A DNA stretch of 64,000 bases from Pedobacter schmidteae (GCF_900564155.1 NZ_LS999839.1:3841097-3905096), one strand, 5' to 3'. Counted from the first letter of the stretch, positions 36,899-45,002 are shown. Made by a program: numbers and translations. The notes: a model not told the origin generated them from the letters alone.

Positions 36899-36924
36899 AA
36901 AGGTTCAGATTTGAACCTTTTTTT
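36897..36924 (+). terminator. Terminator overlapping the Crp-like stop codon
   Basis: AAAAGGTTCA, loop GATT and TGAACCTTTT form a 10-bp stem followed by T's. It is part of a composite element repeated at 45070-45105. Confidence 0.8.
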
Positions 36925-36938
36925 GTTCCAAATGGAAC
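36925..36938. promoter_or_regulatory. Palindrome GTTCCAAATGGAAC, copy 1
   Basis: A 5-bp inverted repeat around AAAT directly after the terminator T-run and 72 bp before the MauE gene. The same 14 bases follow a similar hairpin at 45092-45105. It could be an operator for a Crp-like or XRE regulator nearby. Confidence 0.5.
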
Positions 36939-37010
36939 TTTATTATGTTCGAAAACGCGTCTTTTTGAGGCGTTAAGCCGCTGTACCTTAGTGTTGTTAA
37001 AATTGAAAAT

Positions 37011-37433
37011 ATGAAGAATAAAAATGTAGTGGCGTTGATTTGCTGTTTGTTTATCCTACTGTTTATGTATGCAGCGGCAAGCAAGCTAATGGAGTTTGAC
37101 AAGTTTAAAATCCAAATTGGGCAGTCGCCATTGTTGACGGATTATGCAGCTATACTGGTTTGGCTGGTGCCAGTTGTAGAAATTGTAATTGTAGGTTTGC
37201 TGGCTTTTGAACGCACGAAGTTGGCCGGGCTTTGGGCCTCGTTTGTATTGATGGTAGGGTTTAGCGTCTACATCTATCTGATTATGAATTTTGCAGATCA
37301 TATCCCTTGCTCGTGCGGGGGAATTTTAGAGAAAATGAGCTGGGGACAGCATTTGGTTTTTAACCTGGTGTTTGTTGGGGTGGCAGTTATGGCTCTCGTC
37401 ATGTATAGGAAAGCGAAGCAGCCGGAAATCTAA
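37011..37433 (+). CDS. MauE/DoxX-like redox-associated membrane protein
   Basis: This 140-residue protein has four membrane segments (~5-25, 43-66, 72-95, 112-132) and the motif PCSCGG with cysteines 100 and 102. It resembles the protein at 27017 along its whole length. MauE-like proteins are connected to disulfide chemistry outside the cytoplasm. It is followed by a small exported two-cysteine protein at 37524, then, convergently, a TlpA-like protein and a susCD pair. This repeats the gene association at 20606-27472 and supports a shared function. Confidence 0.82.
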   Translation: MKNKNVVALICCLFILLFMYAAASKLMEFDKFKIQIGQSPLLTDYAAILVWLVPVVEIVIVGLLAFERTKLAGLWASFVLMVGFSVYIYLIMNFADHIPCSCGGILEKMSWGQHLVFNLVFVGVAVMALVMYRKAKQPEI

Positions 37434-37523
37434 AAATATTCATATGGCCATTTGGATCGGGGGAACGCTGAAAACCCGATGTAAAAGAGTAAGCACGAAA
37501 TTTAATTTTAAAATCTTAAAACG

Positions 37524-37895
37524 ATGAAAAATCTATTAAGTAAATTGAACAAAACCAGTGTTTTTGCCTTTGTATTGGGCTTATTGTTAATTGGAACCCA
37601 AAGCGCTTTTAAAGCGGTATCTAAATTAGATCCGCCTGCTGACGGCTGGTATGAAATAACCATTACTGATTTGATGGACCCTGAGAATCCGGAAGAACAA
37701 GCGATTACCAGTACATCGCCTCAAACTGCGCCAGATCTTGAAAACGAAGAAGCCTGCGCCCAAACTGGAAATTCAGGAAACAAATGTTTTGTATTCCTTG
37801 AATTTGATGAAGAAGCAGAAGAGATTCCTGCCACTGTTGACGATGTGGATGGCGATTTGGTAACCATTACTGCTACAGCAAGGCAACCGCTTTAA
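37524..37895 (+). CDS. Small exported acidic two-cysteine protein
   Basis: This 123-residue protein has a signal peptide (hydrophobic core VFAFVLGLLLIG). The mature part is very acidic with a cysteine pair ten residues apart (ACAQTGNSGNKCFVF). The second half reads like a beta domain (EFDEEAEEIPATVDDVDGDL). It is not clearly homologous to the 26622 protein but has the same position after a MauE-like gene, a similar size and the same two-cysteine design. Possibly the substrate or product of the neighbouring redox proteins; this is inference. Confidence 0.7.
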   Translation: MKNLLSKLNKTSVFAFVLGLLLIGTQSAFKAVSKLDPPADGWYEITITDLMDPENPEEQAITSTSPQTAPDLENEEACAQTGNSGNKCFVFLEFDEEAEEIPATVDDVDGDLVTITATARQPL

Positions 37896-37939
37896 TTGGT
37901 AAGCCATTTTTAATTTTTATAGAGCATAAGTGTAGTTAT

Positions 37940-37971
37940 AAAAACGAGCAGCTGGATGGCTGCTCGTTTTT
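37940..37971 (+). terminator. Rho-independent terminator of the MauE/cysteine-protein unit
   Basis: AAAAACGAGCAGC, loop TGGATG and GCTGCTCGTTTTT form a perfect 13-bp stem with a T-run. On the minus strand it could also act, but no gene ends there. Confidence 0.88.
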
Positions 37972-38005
37972 GTTGTCGCATTGGTAATGAACTTGTAAGC
38001 AAAGG

Positions 38006-38590
38006 CTATTGTTTTTCCATTTTCTGTCGGTTAGGCGTACGGTTCATAAAGCCGACTGCTTCTCCTTTGAGCGCTTTACGAATGTTTTCGGCGGTTAAAT
38101 ATTTTTTTAGTGGTGCGCCCAATAATTTTCCGTCTTTAATCCAGATGCAACCCCATATAAAAGAATAGTCTTTCATCATGTGTGTGCCTATCGTTGTATC
38201 GCCAACTACGCAAGGCCATTTGTAGCCTTTTTTCTTCATAAAGGGATCGGCCCTTTCAATTCTGTCGTGCATAAGCACAGGAATAACCACTATTTCATCT
38301 TTAAAGACCCTATTCAGGGAATCAAGTAATGCCAGACTCTCTATGCAGGGGTGACAATTTGTTGCCCAAAGATCTAAAATGATCAACTTGTTTCCATAAT
38401 CGCTTAGTTTTATATGGCTGTGCATAGTTGGGCTGTTCACAATGGGCAGGGCTTTGTTCCAGATTTGTTCTGGTACTTTTTCACCTATGGCAATAGGTTT
38501 CAATTCACAATTGTTGTAAGCTATGTTGGTTTGTGCTTTAGTACTAAAGAAAAGTGCAGTAATGATAATTAGTGTTGCTAGAATTTTCAT
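38006..38590 (-). CDS. TlpA-like thioredoxin-domain protein
   Basis: This 194-residue protein has a signal peptide (cleavage after TKA, residue 19) and a thioredoxin/TlpA fold with redox motif CHPC (Cys79, Cys82, in LDLWATNCHPC) plus two further cysteines (Cys28 and VVGDTT-adjacent CVV). CHPC is a dithiol motif that often favours oxidation. It is the third gene of the minus-strand susC-susD-TlpA operon, like those at 17056 and 25291. It ends near the MauE/cysteine-protein unit on the opposite strand. Confidence 0.87.
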   Translation of the reverse strand: MKILATLIIITALFFSTKAQTNIAYNNCELKPIAIGEKVPEQIWNKALPIVNSPTMHSHIKLSDYGNKLIILDLWATNCHPCIESLALLDSLNRVFKDEIVVIPVLMHDRIERADPFMKKKGYKWPCVVGDTTIGTHMMKDYSFIWGCIWIKDGKLLGAPLKKYLTAENIRKALKGEAVGFMNRTPNRQKMEKQ

Positions 38591-38619
38591 GATTATTTTT
38601 TTTATGTTTCCAATTGAGA

Positions 38620-38644
38620 TCCCGGATCGGTGTACGGGATGACG
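38620..38644. repeat. CCGGATC-type palindromic repeat, copy A
   Basis: TCCCG, a 10-base spacer (GATCGGTGTA) and CGGGA, followed by TGACG. It lies in the 54-bp spacer between susD and the TlpA gene. It is related to the element at 47598 with compensating changes in both stem arms. Confidence 0.5.
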
Positions 38645-40009
38645 TTAGCGTAGGTTTTGGGTTAAGTTGCTTAATGTAATTTCTTTATCGGGTATAGGCC
38701 AGGTATAGTGGTTGTCGTTTGGTGGCAGGTTATAAGTAATACCGCTGACGGTGCGGGTTAAGGTTATGGCAAACTCTGACTCCTTGTTAAGCCTGCGGAG
38801 ATCTTCCCAGCGGGTACCACGGAAGGGCAATTCTTTGCGGCGTTCTGTGATGATCAGTCTTAATATTTCATTTGTGTTAGTTTCGGTTATATCTGTGTAA
38901 CCAGCTTTTTGATACCTGTTTTTTCTTAAGGTATTTAAATCCTGTAGGGCTTTTTCAGCTTGTTTTGTGCGTGCATAACACTCTGCCCTGATCAGGTAAA
39001 TCTCATCTGTAGCGATCCCGGTAAAAAATCCGCCACTGGCCCGATAAGAGCCTTTAAATATTACCCGCCCATCGGTATTGTTAAAGAAATAAGCCTGCTT
39101 GCGGAGATCGTTGGTCGCATAGCTATTCAATAAAGCGGGTAATACATTAATACGGGTGGTTCCGGTAACAGGATTGTTTTGTGGACCTGTTACAAATACA
39201 ACTTCTACATTGGTGTTAAAATCTGTAAAGGGATAGCGTGGCGTAAGATCAACTGTATTGAAATCCAGCAAGGCTGGTTTTAGGGACAGATAAGCATTGG
39301 CGTATTCGAGGGCTTTGTTGTAGTCATCCATTTGCAAAAAGGTTTTGGCCAGCATGGCATAAGCTGCGGGTTTTCCTGGCCGGAATTTTACTACGGCATT
39401 TTCCGGTAGCAGTCCTGCAGCCTGCTCCAAATCGTTGATGATCTGGTTATAGGTTTGCTGTAAGGTGCCTCGACCTATGGTTAGGTTAATGTCTTCTTCC
39501 AGCCTTAACGGAATGCCCGGCTCATTCTCTGCGTTTGCCGTAAAGGGTTTACAAAATGTTTGGGCCAGCTGGTAAAAGTTGATGGCGCGATGGAAGAGTG
39601 CGCAACCTTTAAGGTTACTCAGTGCCTGCAGATCTGTATTGTCTTTTAATTTTTCGGCACCAGCTAAAGCTGTGTTGGCATAAAGGATATGCCAGTAGCT
39701 ATAATTCCAGTCGTCCACCTCGATGTTTGGATAAGGATCCTTGTCCCATCTGTAGACAGTTTTGTTCCAGGGCTGAGGCAAGGCATTATAAATGGCATCA
39801 CTTAACACATATTCATCCGATCCTATAATTCCCAGGGTATGGGCAGAAGGGGTATTCATAACAGCTGTATTGTCTATTAAGCCCTGGTAGTCTTTTAGGG
39901 TTGTAGGAATAACCAAACTTTTGTCTTGTTTCAGTTCAAGGAACTCTTCCTTGCAGGCTGTCAGGAAGCAAAGGCCAATTGCGAGATAGATTAGATATTT
40001 TGTTTTCAT
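38645..40009 (-). CDS. SusD/RagB-type nutrient-binding lipoprotein
   Basis: This 454-residue protein has a lipobox (LCFLTAC, cysteine 19), SusD helical repeats and the C-terminal pattern ERRKELPFRGTRWEDLRRLN. N-terminal segments (KSLVIPTTLKDYQGLIDN) resemble the SusD at 15538 (IPAKIEHYDGMFNN), placing the two in the same subgroup. It starts 16 bp after the susC gene at 40026 on the same strand. It is displayed at the surface as the lid of the SusC barrel. Confidence 0.92.
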   Translation of the reverse strand: MKTKYLIYLAIGLCFLTACKEEFLELKQDKSLVIPTTLKDYQGLIDNTAVMNTPSAHTLGIIGSDEYVLSDAIYNALPQPWNKTVYRWDKDPYPNIEVDDWNYSYWHILYANTALAGAEKLKDNTDLQALSNLKGCALFHRAINFYQLAQTFCKPFTANAENEPGIPLRLEEDINLTIGRGTLQQTYNQIINDLEQAAGLLPENAVVKFRPGKPAAYAMLAKTFLQMDDYNKALEYANAYLSLKPALLDFNTVDLTPRYPFTDFNTNVEVVFVTGPQNNPVTGTTRINVLPALLNSYATNDLRKQAYFFNNTDGRVIFKGSYRASGGFFTGIATDEIYLIRAECYARTKQAEKALQDLNTLRKNRYQKAGYTDITETNTNEILRLIITERRKELPFRGTRWEDLRRLNKESEFAITLTRTVSGITYNLPPNDNHYTWPIPDKEITLSNLTQNLR

Positions 40010-40025
40010 TTTCTTAATTTTTTAG

Positions 40026-43000
40026 TTAAAATCCGAGTGCTAAGCCAAGTGCATAACTTGTGGGGCTTGGATAAGCCGCTGTGGGCATATCAGGGTCTAT
40101 ACCTTGTTTGTTGGCACGCCAAATGATGCCCAGATCGCGGGCGTAAGCATATAGCCTAATGTTTTGCAAACCGTATTTTTTTAAGCTTTGCTGGTTTAGT
40201 GTATAGCTGAAGCTGATATCTTGCAAGTGGATGTGATCGCCTTTGCTTACCAACGCTGCAGAACGGTTATAGTACTGACTTAGGTAGGTATCGGCAGGAC
40301 CTGCGGCCGGTACATCAGTAAAGCGTTCATCGCCGGGTTGCTTCCAGCGTTTAAAGTAATCCTGATGGTAATTTGCAGGATCCTGATATTCCTGCCCAGG
40401 ATAAAAGGATTCCCTTTTAAAGATATAACCAGCTTTAAAGGTAATGACAGCGCCAAGCTGCAGGTTTTTGTAATTGAAGGCATTGCGCAGGGAGCCAAAA
40501 TAAGGAGGCACGGTTAAACCGGTAAGCAATTGGGCTGGCTTAAAACTATCTATATATGCCCGGTAATTTTCTGTTGTTTGTGGTTCCTGGCCTGGTATAA
40601 GTGGCTTACCTGTTTGCGGGTTTAGACCAGCCCAAGGCATCCAGTAGTTCACATCTCGCGATTTGCCAATTTGTAATGGCGCAGTATTGCTGGTAAAGTA
40701 AAAACTTGCTGGTAGGGCAGTATTTTCGTTGTAGTTGGTGATGATATTTTTTACATAACTGAATAGCATACTGCTTTCCCATTTAAAAGCTCCGGTTAAG
40801 TTTTGGGTAGTAAATTGTACATCTACACCATTGGTACGCATATTGGCGTAATTGATTTGATTGGTGATGAGCAGGCTAATACCTGGAATGATGCCACTTG
40901 ACGGTGCCATGATTTTTTCGCCAATCAAGTCGCTGGCTTTTTTAACGTAATACTCTATACTGCCTTTGACACGGTTGTTTTTGCTGCCTGCATCAAGGGC
41001 CAGGTTTAAGGTTTTAACCAGTTCCCAGCGTAGGCCAGGGTTACCGGCGCTGCGGATGGTGGTGGCTGGCAGGCCGGTTTGCGGATCGGTAGTATAGCTG
41101 ATAACAGGGTAGGTAGTTATACTTTTGTTGACGTTGCCTGCACTGCCGTAGGTTGCCCTGAGCCGCAGGTAAGGGATGGCGTTATTTACAATGCTGTAAA
41201 AGCTTTCTTTACTGATATCCCAACTGGCGCCGGCCGACCATAGTGGTACACCTTTTTGATTGGTTTTTACGCCAAATAGATTAGAACCATCCCAACGTAA
41301 ACTACCTGATATGGTGTATTTGCTGTTGTAGGTGTAGGCGGCATTGCCGAAATAAGAGAGATACCTGTCCGCATATTGACTCAATTGATAAGGTGGTTGT
41401 GGAACAGATGCGCTGCCCGCAGGCCTTTGTGGATATTTTTTTGTATAGTCGAACAAGGTAGTTCCGGTAAGTACCTCCGGATCGTAATTGTACAGTACAA
41501 AACCCGGCAGGTATTGTTCAGTACGTTGGCGTACTTCAGCTCCGGCCAAGGCGGTGATTTGGTGTTTGGTGTTAAATTCCTGCTGGTAGGTGATTTGCAG
41601 CCTGCCGGAATGGCTTAAGGTTTCGGCTTTGCCATTACCGCTAAGCATTGCACCATGAGGAATAATTTTAGTGCCATCGGTTTGGGTAAAGCGGTTTACC
41701 AGATTGCGTACGTAATAACTTTCGGTGGAGTAATAGCTTGCATCTGTTCCGCTATTTTGAATGTACTGATAGGTTAGGTTGGTATTAAAGTATTTGAGAA
41801 AGCTGTATTTGATCCCCCCGTTTAAACGCAGTTCGGTACTGCCAGATGTTTTGTCAGACAGACGTACTTCATCCAATGGGCGGTAATTCCAATCGAGTAG
41901 TTTGTTTGTGATGGCTTGATCTACATAGGCTTGCCTTAGCTGGTAGGGTATAGCTATCGGGTTTCCTTTTTCATCTGCAAAGCGCGTATAAGGCGAAATG
42001 CCTGATGGAGATTTGGTAGGGAAATCGGCCAAAGCCAGCCCATTGTTATGGCTGTTTTGGCGTGTGTAGATAATTGCCCCGGTGAGCTCCAGGTTTTGCA
42101 GGGGCTTAAAGCTATTTTGCAGGTTTAGGTTGAGGCGGTTCCCTTCGTCGCCAATGATGTAAGACCGGTTCCTGTCGTAACCTGCCGAAAGGTAATAGCG
42201 GTAAGCCTTTTCGCCACCATTGATGTTGAGTGCATATTGCTGGTTGATGCTGGGCTGGTAAAGGTAATGGAGTGCTTCGCTGCGGCTATCGATTGCTTTC
42301 ATCAGGGCTTCCTGCGTATTAAAATCTGCATCACTTATTGTTCCTGTTTTCTTTTTGAAGAGCAGTTCAACATATGCGGGTAAAACAGTTTCCGGCAGCT
42401 GAGCATAGGTGTTTTTATCGAACAATTCTTTTTCAAAGCCCATTACCGTTGCCGAGGGTAGCCAGCGCTGGTTGTAATACAGGTTGGGCGAGTGGCCAAT
42501 GGTGACATTGCTGTTGAGGCTGATGCTGTTTTTTTGGTTAAAACGGCCTTGTTTGGTAGTGATAACTATAACTCCATTGCCAGCCCTTGCGCCCCAGATG
42601 CTGGCAGCGGCAGCATCTTTTAGGATGGTTACGCTTTCTACATCATTGGGATTGATATTGTTGATGTCCCCTTCGTAAGGGAAGTTGTCAACTACGATCA
42701 ATGGCGCTCCGTTGGAATTGATGGTGCTAAGGCCCCGTACGCGAAGATCCGGAGCATTAACACTTTCGCGGGAATTGCTGCGCCGATCGAAATGCAAACT
42801 GCTACTGACGCCTTCCAGCCTCTGGATGATATTGGTTCCCGTGCTGCGGTTGATCAATTGTTTATCAACATGGTCAAATGAGCCGGTTGCCCGTTCTTTG
42901 GGTATCTGGTAGTAACCAGTATTGATGACAACCTCGTTTAAGTTGATGGTGTCTTTTTTTGTTTTGAGCGTGTCGGGTTTAAGGGGCCGCTTTTGCTGTC

Positions 43001-43073
43001 CAGGCTGCTGTGCTTTGCTGCTTATATTTAGGCAAAGCATGGCCGTTACGATGGTTAGTATCGTTTTAAACAT
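40026..43073 (-). CDS. SusC/RagA-type TonB-dependent transporter without STN domain
   Basis: This 1015-residue protein has a signal peptide (to SSKAQ), then only a short linker before the plug domain (~45-180, with VINTGYYQIPKERATGSF, LIVVDN and GVIVITTKQG) and the beta barrel. The STN and carboxypeptidase-regulatory domains present in the SusC at 11916 are missing, so it should not signal to a FecR. It resembles that protein otherwise (TGYQTLSRERSAG, SIWGAR). It forms an operon with susD and a TlpA-like gene on the minus strand. A structured RNA candidate lies ~280 bp upstream on the same strand. Confidence 0.92.
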   Translation of the reverse strand: MFKTILTIVTAMLCLNISSKAQQPGQQKRPLKPDTLKTKKDTINLNEVVINTGYYQIPKERATGSFDHVDKQLINRSTGTNIIQRLEGVSSSLHFDRRSNSRESVNAPDLRVRGLSTINSNGAPLIVVDNFPYEGDINNINPNDVESVTILKDAAAASIWGARAGNGVIVITTKQGRFNQKNSISLNSNVTIGHSPNLYYNQRWLPSATVMGFEKELFDKNTYAQLPETVLPAYVELLFKKKTGTISDADFNTQEALMKAIDSRSEALHYLYQPSINQQYALNINGGEKAYRYYLSAGYDRNRSYIIGDEGNRLNLNLQNSFKPLQNLELTGAIIYTRQNSHNNGLALADFPTKSPSGISPYTRFADEKGNPIAIPYQLRQAYVDQAITNKLLDWNYRPLDEVRLSDKTSGSTELRLNGGIKYSFLKYFNTNLTYQYIQNSGTDASYYSTESYYVRNLVNRFTQTDGTKIIPHGAMLSGNGKAETLSHSGRLQITYQQEFNTKHQITALAGAEVRQRTEQYLPGFVLYNYDPEVLTGTTLFDYTKKYPQRPAGSASVPQPPYQLSQYADRYLSYFGNAAYTYNSKYTISGSLRWDGSNLFGVKTNQKGVPLWSAGASWDISKESFYSIVNNAIPYLRLRATYGSAGNVNKSITTYPVISYTTDPQTGLPATTIRSAGNPGLRWELVKTLNLALDAGSKNNRVKGSIEYYVKKASDLIGEKIMAPSSGIIPGISLLITNQINYANMRTNGVDVQFTTQNLTGAFKWESSMLFSYVKNIITNYNENTALPASFYFTSNTAPLQIGKSRDVNYWMPWAGLNPQTGKPLIPGQEPQTTENYRAYIDSFKPAQLLTGLTVPPYFGSLRNAFNYKNLQLGAVITFKAGYIFKRESFYPGQEYQDPANYHQDYFKRWKQPGDERFTDVPAAGPADTYLSQYYNRSAALVSKGDHIHLQDISFSYTLNQQSLKKYGLQNIRLYAYARDLGIIWRANKQGIDPDMPTAAYPSPTSYALGLALGF

Positions 43074-43662
43074 ACGAATAATAGGTTTAGCGAACTGCTT
43101 TGATGCTGTTCGTTGTTAGTTAAATAATTAAAGAAAAACGGGTGTTGTGATTAGGAGGGTATTCCTAGTGTGGCGGACAGATAATGAGGGCGAAAACTTT
43201 GTTTTTGTTGGTTTGAGTAGTTTTCATCAGTTTACATTTTGTTTTTAAATGGTTGATGAGCAATCGGAGTTTTGCAACTCCAGATGGTTCATATTCTGTT
43301 AATTGTTGGTTTCAATTTAAAATATGAGCCTTGGCAAATAGGGCAGGTAGGATGCAAAAAAAAGGATGCACTATAGCGGGCCCTAGATACCACCTCACCT
43401 GGCTTCCGACGGCCCTGGGAATGGATTTACAATAGAGCCCATAACGCTATAGTGCACCCTCAAAGGTACAAAATATTCGTTATGGGCATTAATCTATTGT
43501 CTCTTCCCTAAATTGTCGGAATTTGGTGAGCGAGACTCTTGATTAATACTTCATTTTAGAAGCATTATATGTTTAATGTTTACTTTGTTTTATCGATATA
43601 TGTTCTGTTAATTGTTATGTAAATGTATAAATAATTAAGTGTAAAGCAAAATAAATTTAGGT
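43074..43662. other. Spacer upstream of the third susC
   Basis: Apart from the RNA candidate at 43356-43468, this AT-rich stretch holds no gene I can support. The ~280 bp between the RNA 3' end and the susC ATG presumably contain the susC promoter. Confidence 0.5.
43356..43468 (-). ncRNA. Candidate structured small RNA (~104 nt) with own promoter and terminator
   Basis: Read on the minus strand. A TACCTTTG box (exact TAnnTTTG; plus-strand 43461-43468) is followed at once by GGGTGCACTATAGCG. That pairs over 15 contiguous bp with CGCTATAGTGCATCC, which is followed by eight T's (43356-43363). Inside, GGGCTC can pair with GGGCC, leaving a ~50-nt centre that folds into a partial rod. Promoter box, long closing stem and U-tail together make an independent RNA gene likely. 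No ORF fits. The rod shape and size recall the 6S-like RNAs described in Bacteroidota, but I cannot confirm membership. The conserved SRP-RNA core was looked for and is absent. Alternatively it could be a leader attenuator for susC at 43073. Confidence 0.62.
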
Positions 43663-43923
43663 TTATTTGCTATTATTTTTAGTTTGTTTTTGACTGTAGT
43701 TTAGTAGTTCGGCATGACTGATTGTATATAGTTTTGCAATTTTTCGCAATGCGTTTTCTGTAGGGTATAAAATACCGGCTTCGTACCTTAAATAAGTGTA
43801 ATAAGGGATTTGCAGCAGGAGGCATGTTTCTGGTTCTGACCGCTCGGCTGTTTGGCGCAGTAACCGGATTTTTTGACCCAGGGTTAGTGGCATTGTGTGG
43901 TTGACGGTATGGTTGGTTGTCAT
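43663..43923 (-). CDS. XRE-family helix-turn-helix regulator
   Basis: This 86-residue protein has an HTH_3-like domain (~13-75: LGQKIRLLRQTAERSEPETC, then IPYYTYLRYEAGILYPTENA and LYTISHAELLNY). It is divergent from a second XRE gene at 44002. A 20-bp perfect palindrome lies between the two and is probably the operator of one or both. Confidence 0.8.
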   Translation of the reverse strand: MTTNHTVNHTMPLTLGQKIRLLRQTAERSEPETCLLLQIPYYTYLRYEAGILYPTENALRKIAKLYTISHAELLNYSQKQTKNNSK

Positions 43924-43948
43924 ACGTAAATGTAATTAAAGTTTGTTT

Positions 43949-43968
43949 TTATTCCAAATTTGGAATAA
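43949..43968. promoter_or_regulatory. 20-bp perfect palindrome between two divergent XRE genes
   Basis: TTATTCCAAATTTGGAATAA, located 25 bp from the start of the minus gene and 33 bp from the start of the plus gene. Position and symmetry fit an operator for a dimeric HTH protein. Confidence 0.65.
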
Positions 43969-44001
43969 TAAATAATCCTGCAAAAGGCTCTTTTTGCTTG
44001 C

Positions 44002-44277
44002 ATGGCTGAGCAATATATTGACAAAATATCCTTAAAATTGGTTCGTGAAAAGTTGTGGGAGATTGCGAATAAAAAACGCATCACCCTGGAAGATATTGAG
44101 GATAGAACCGGATTTAGCTATAGCCAGGTGTACCGAATAGTTAGGGGCACTAATAATATCTCGGTGAGTGGCTTGATTGCTGTCTGCAAAGCGCTGGAAG
44201 TTCAGCCAACAGAGGTGTTTGACTTTAGTTTGGAGATTCCGAAGTATCCTGCGGTGAGGAAGGAAAGGAAGGGGTGA
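44002..44277 (+). CDS. XRE-family helix-turn-helix regulator
   Basis: This 91-residue protein has an HTH_3-like domain (LVREKLWEIANKKRITLEDI, DRTGFSYSQVYRIVRGTNNI, VSGLIAVCKALEVQPTEVFDF) and a short basic tail. It is divergent from 43663 with a shared palindromic operator candidate. It is followed by the toxin-antitoxin operon at 44368, which has its own operator. Confidence 0.82.
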   Translation: MAEQYIDKISLKLVREKLWEIANKKRITLEDIEDRTGFSYSQVYRIVRGTNNISVSGLIAVCKALEVQPTEVFDFSLEIPKYPAVRKERKG

Positions 44278-44292
44278 GGGGTTATTGAAATA

Positions 44293-44321
44293 AATATACC
44301 TTGTATACGAATAGGTATATT
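44293..44321. promoter_or_regulatory. Operator candidate of the toxin-antitoxin operon
   Basis: AATATACCT and AGGTATATT are perfect 9-bp arms around 11 bases that include GTATAC. A TAAATTTG box (TAnnTTTG type) follows at 44336-44343, 25 bp before the antitoxin ATG. This placement is typical of autoregulation by an antitoxin. Confidence 0.6.
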
Positions 44322-44367
44322 GCAAAAGATTTTAGTAAATTTGTATAAGGAATCGCCAATAATAATT

Positions 44368-44616
44368 ATGAAAGAAGTAACTATTAAATATAAAAGCAAT
44401 AAAACCCTTGAAGCCTTGAAGGATTTGGGGAAATATTTGGGCTTTTCCGTTTCTGAAAGGGTTTCATCCAAAAGGAACGAGCAAAACCATATAAATGGTG
44501 TTACTGTGGTGCCAGGAGATGAATCTATAGATATTTCAGAATTGCATGAAGTATTTACCGGTAAAGGTTTAAATGCAACTCAACTCAGAAGTTCTGGATG
44601 GGAAAGAAAAAGATAA
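44368..44616 (+). CDS. Antitoxin-like small protein (VapB-type position)
   Basis: The ATG at 44368 gives 82 residues. The N-terminus (KEVTIKYKSNKTLEALKDLG) resembles Bacteroidota antitoxins that pair with PIN toxins. The C-terminal part (IDISELHEVFTGKGLNATQL) would be the toxin-wrapping tail. It overlaps the start of the PIN-domain gene by 19 bp, so translation is coupled. Assignment as antitoxin rests mainly on this context. Confidence 0.7.
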   Translation: MKEVTIKYKSNKTLEALKDLGKYLGFSVSERVSSKRNEQNHINGVTVVPGDESIDISELHEVFTGKGLNATQLRSSGWERKR

Positions 44617-45002
44617 TTTGTGATACAGATGTCTTGATCGATTATTTTGATGCCAGTCAAAAGCGCCACTCCAAAACCAAACTCATTTTAGACCAAAATA
44701 TTGGACTTTCTAACATTTTAATTTCATCTATTACAAAAATGGAACTAATATTAGGTGCAACCAATAAGGCTGATCTTACAACTATCAGTAAAAAATTAAA
44801 TAGGTTTAGTGTGCTGCTAATTAATGAAGCGATAAGCTTAAGGGCAATTGATCTTGTACAAACTTATGGGCTAAGCCATGGCTTGGCGCTTGCCGATTCA
44901 ATGATAGCTGCTACTGCAATACAAACAGAATTGGAATTATTTACCTATAATGTCAAGGATTTCAGGTTTATAGCAAAGCTTGATATGTTTAGTGTAAAGT
45001 AG
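44598..45002 (+). CDS. PIN-domain toxin (VapC-like ribonuclease)
   Basis: This 134-residue protein covers one PIN domain. Acidic residues at the expected places are visible: CDTDVLIDYF (Asp9, Asp11), KMELILG (Glu near 50), ALADSMIAATA (Asp near 99) and the C-terminal YNVKDF (Asp near 119). VapC toxins are metal-dependent RNases that cut tRNA or rRNA and are held inactive by the cognate VapB-type antitoxin. It overlaps the antitoxin gene at 44368. Confidence 0.87.
   Translation: MGKKKIICDTDVLIDYFDASQKRHSKTKLILDQNIGLSNILISSITKMELILGATNKADLTTISKKLNRFSVLLINEAISLRAIDLVQTYGLSHGLALADSMIAATAIQTELELFTYNVKDFRFIAKLDMFSVK

Noticed and set aside
11916..43073. Polysaccharide utilisation loci
   Set aside because: Three SusCD pairs are present but no glycoside hydrolase, lyase or sulfatase is encoded in the window, so a glycan substrate is not supported.
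43356..43459. Bacterial SRP (4.5S) RNA
   Set aside because: It has GGGCTC and GGGCCC ends reminiscent of 4.5S RNA, but the conserved core with GGAAG followed by GCAGC at the apical loop is missing.
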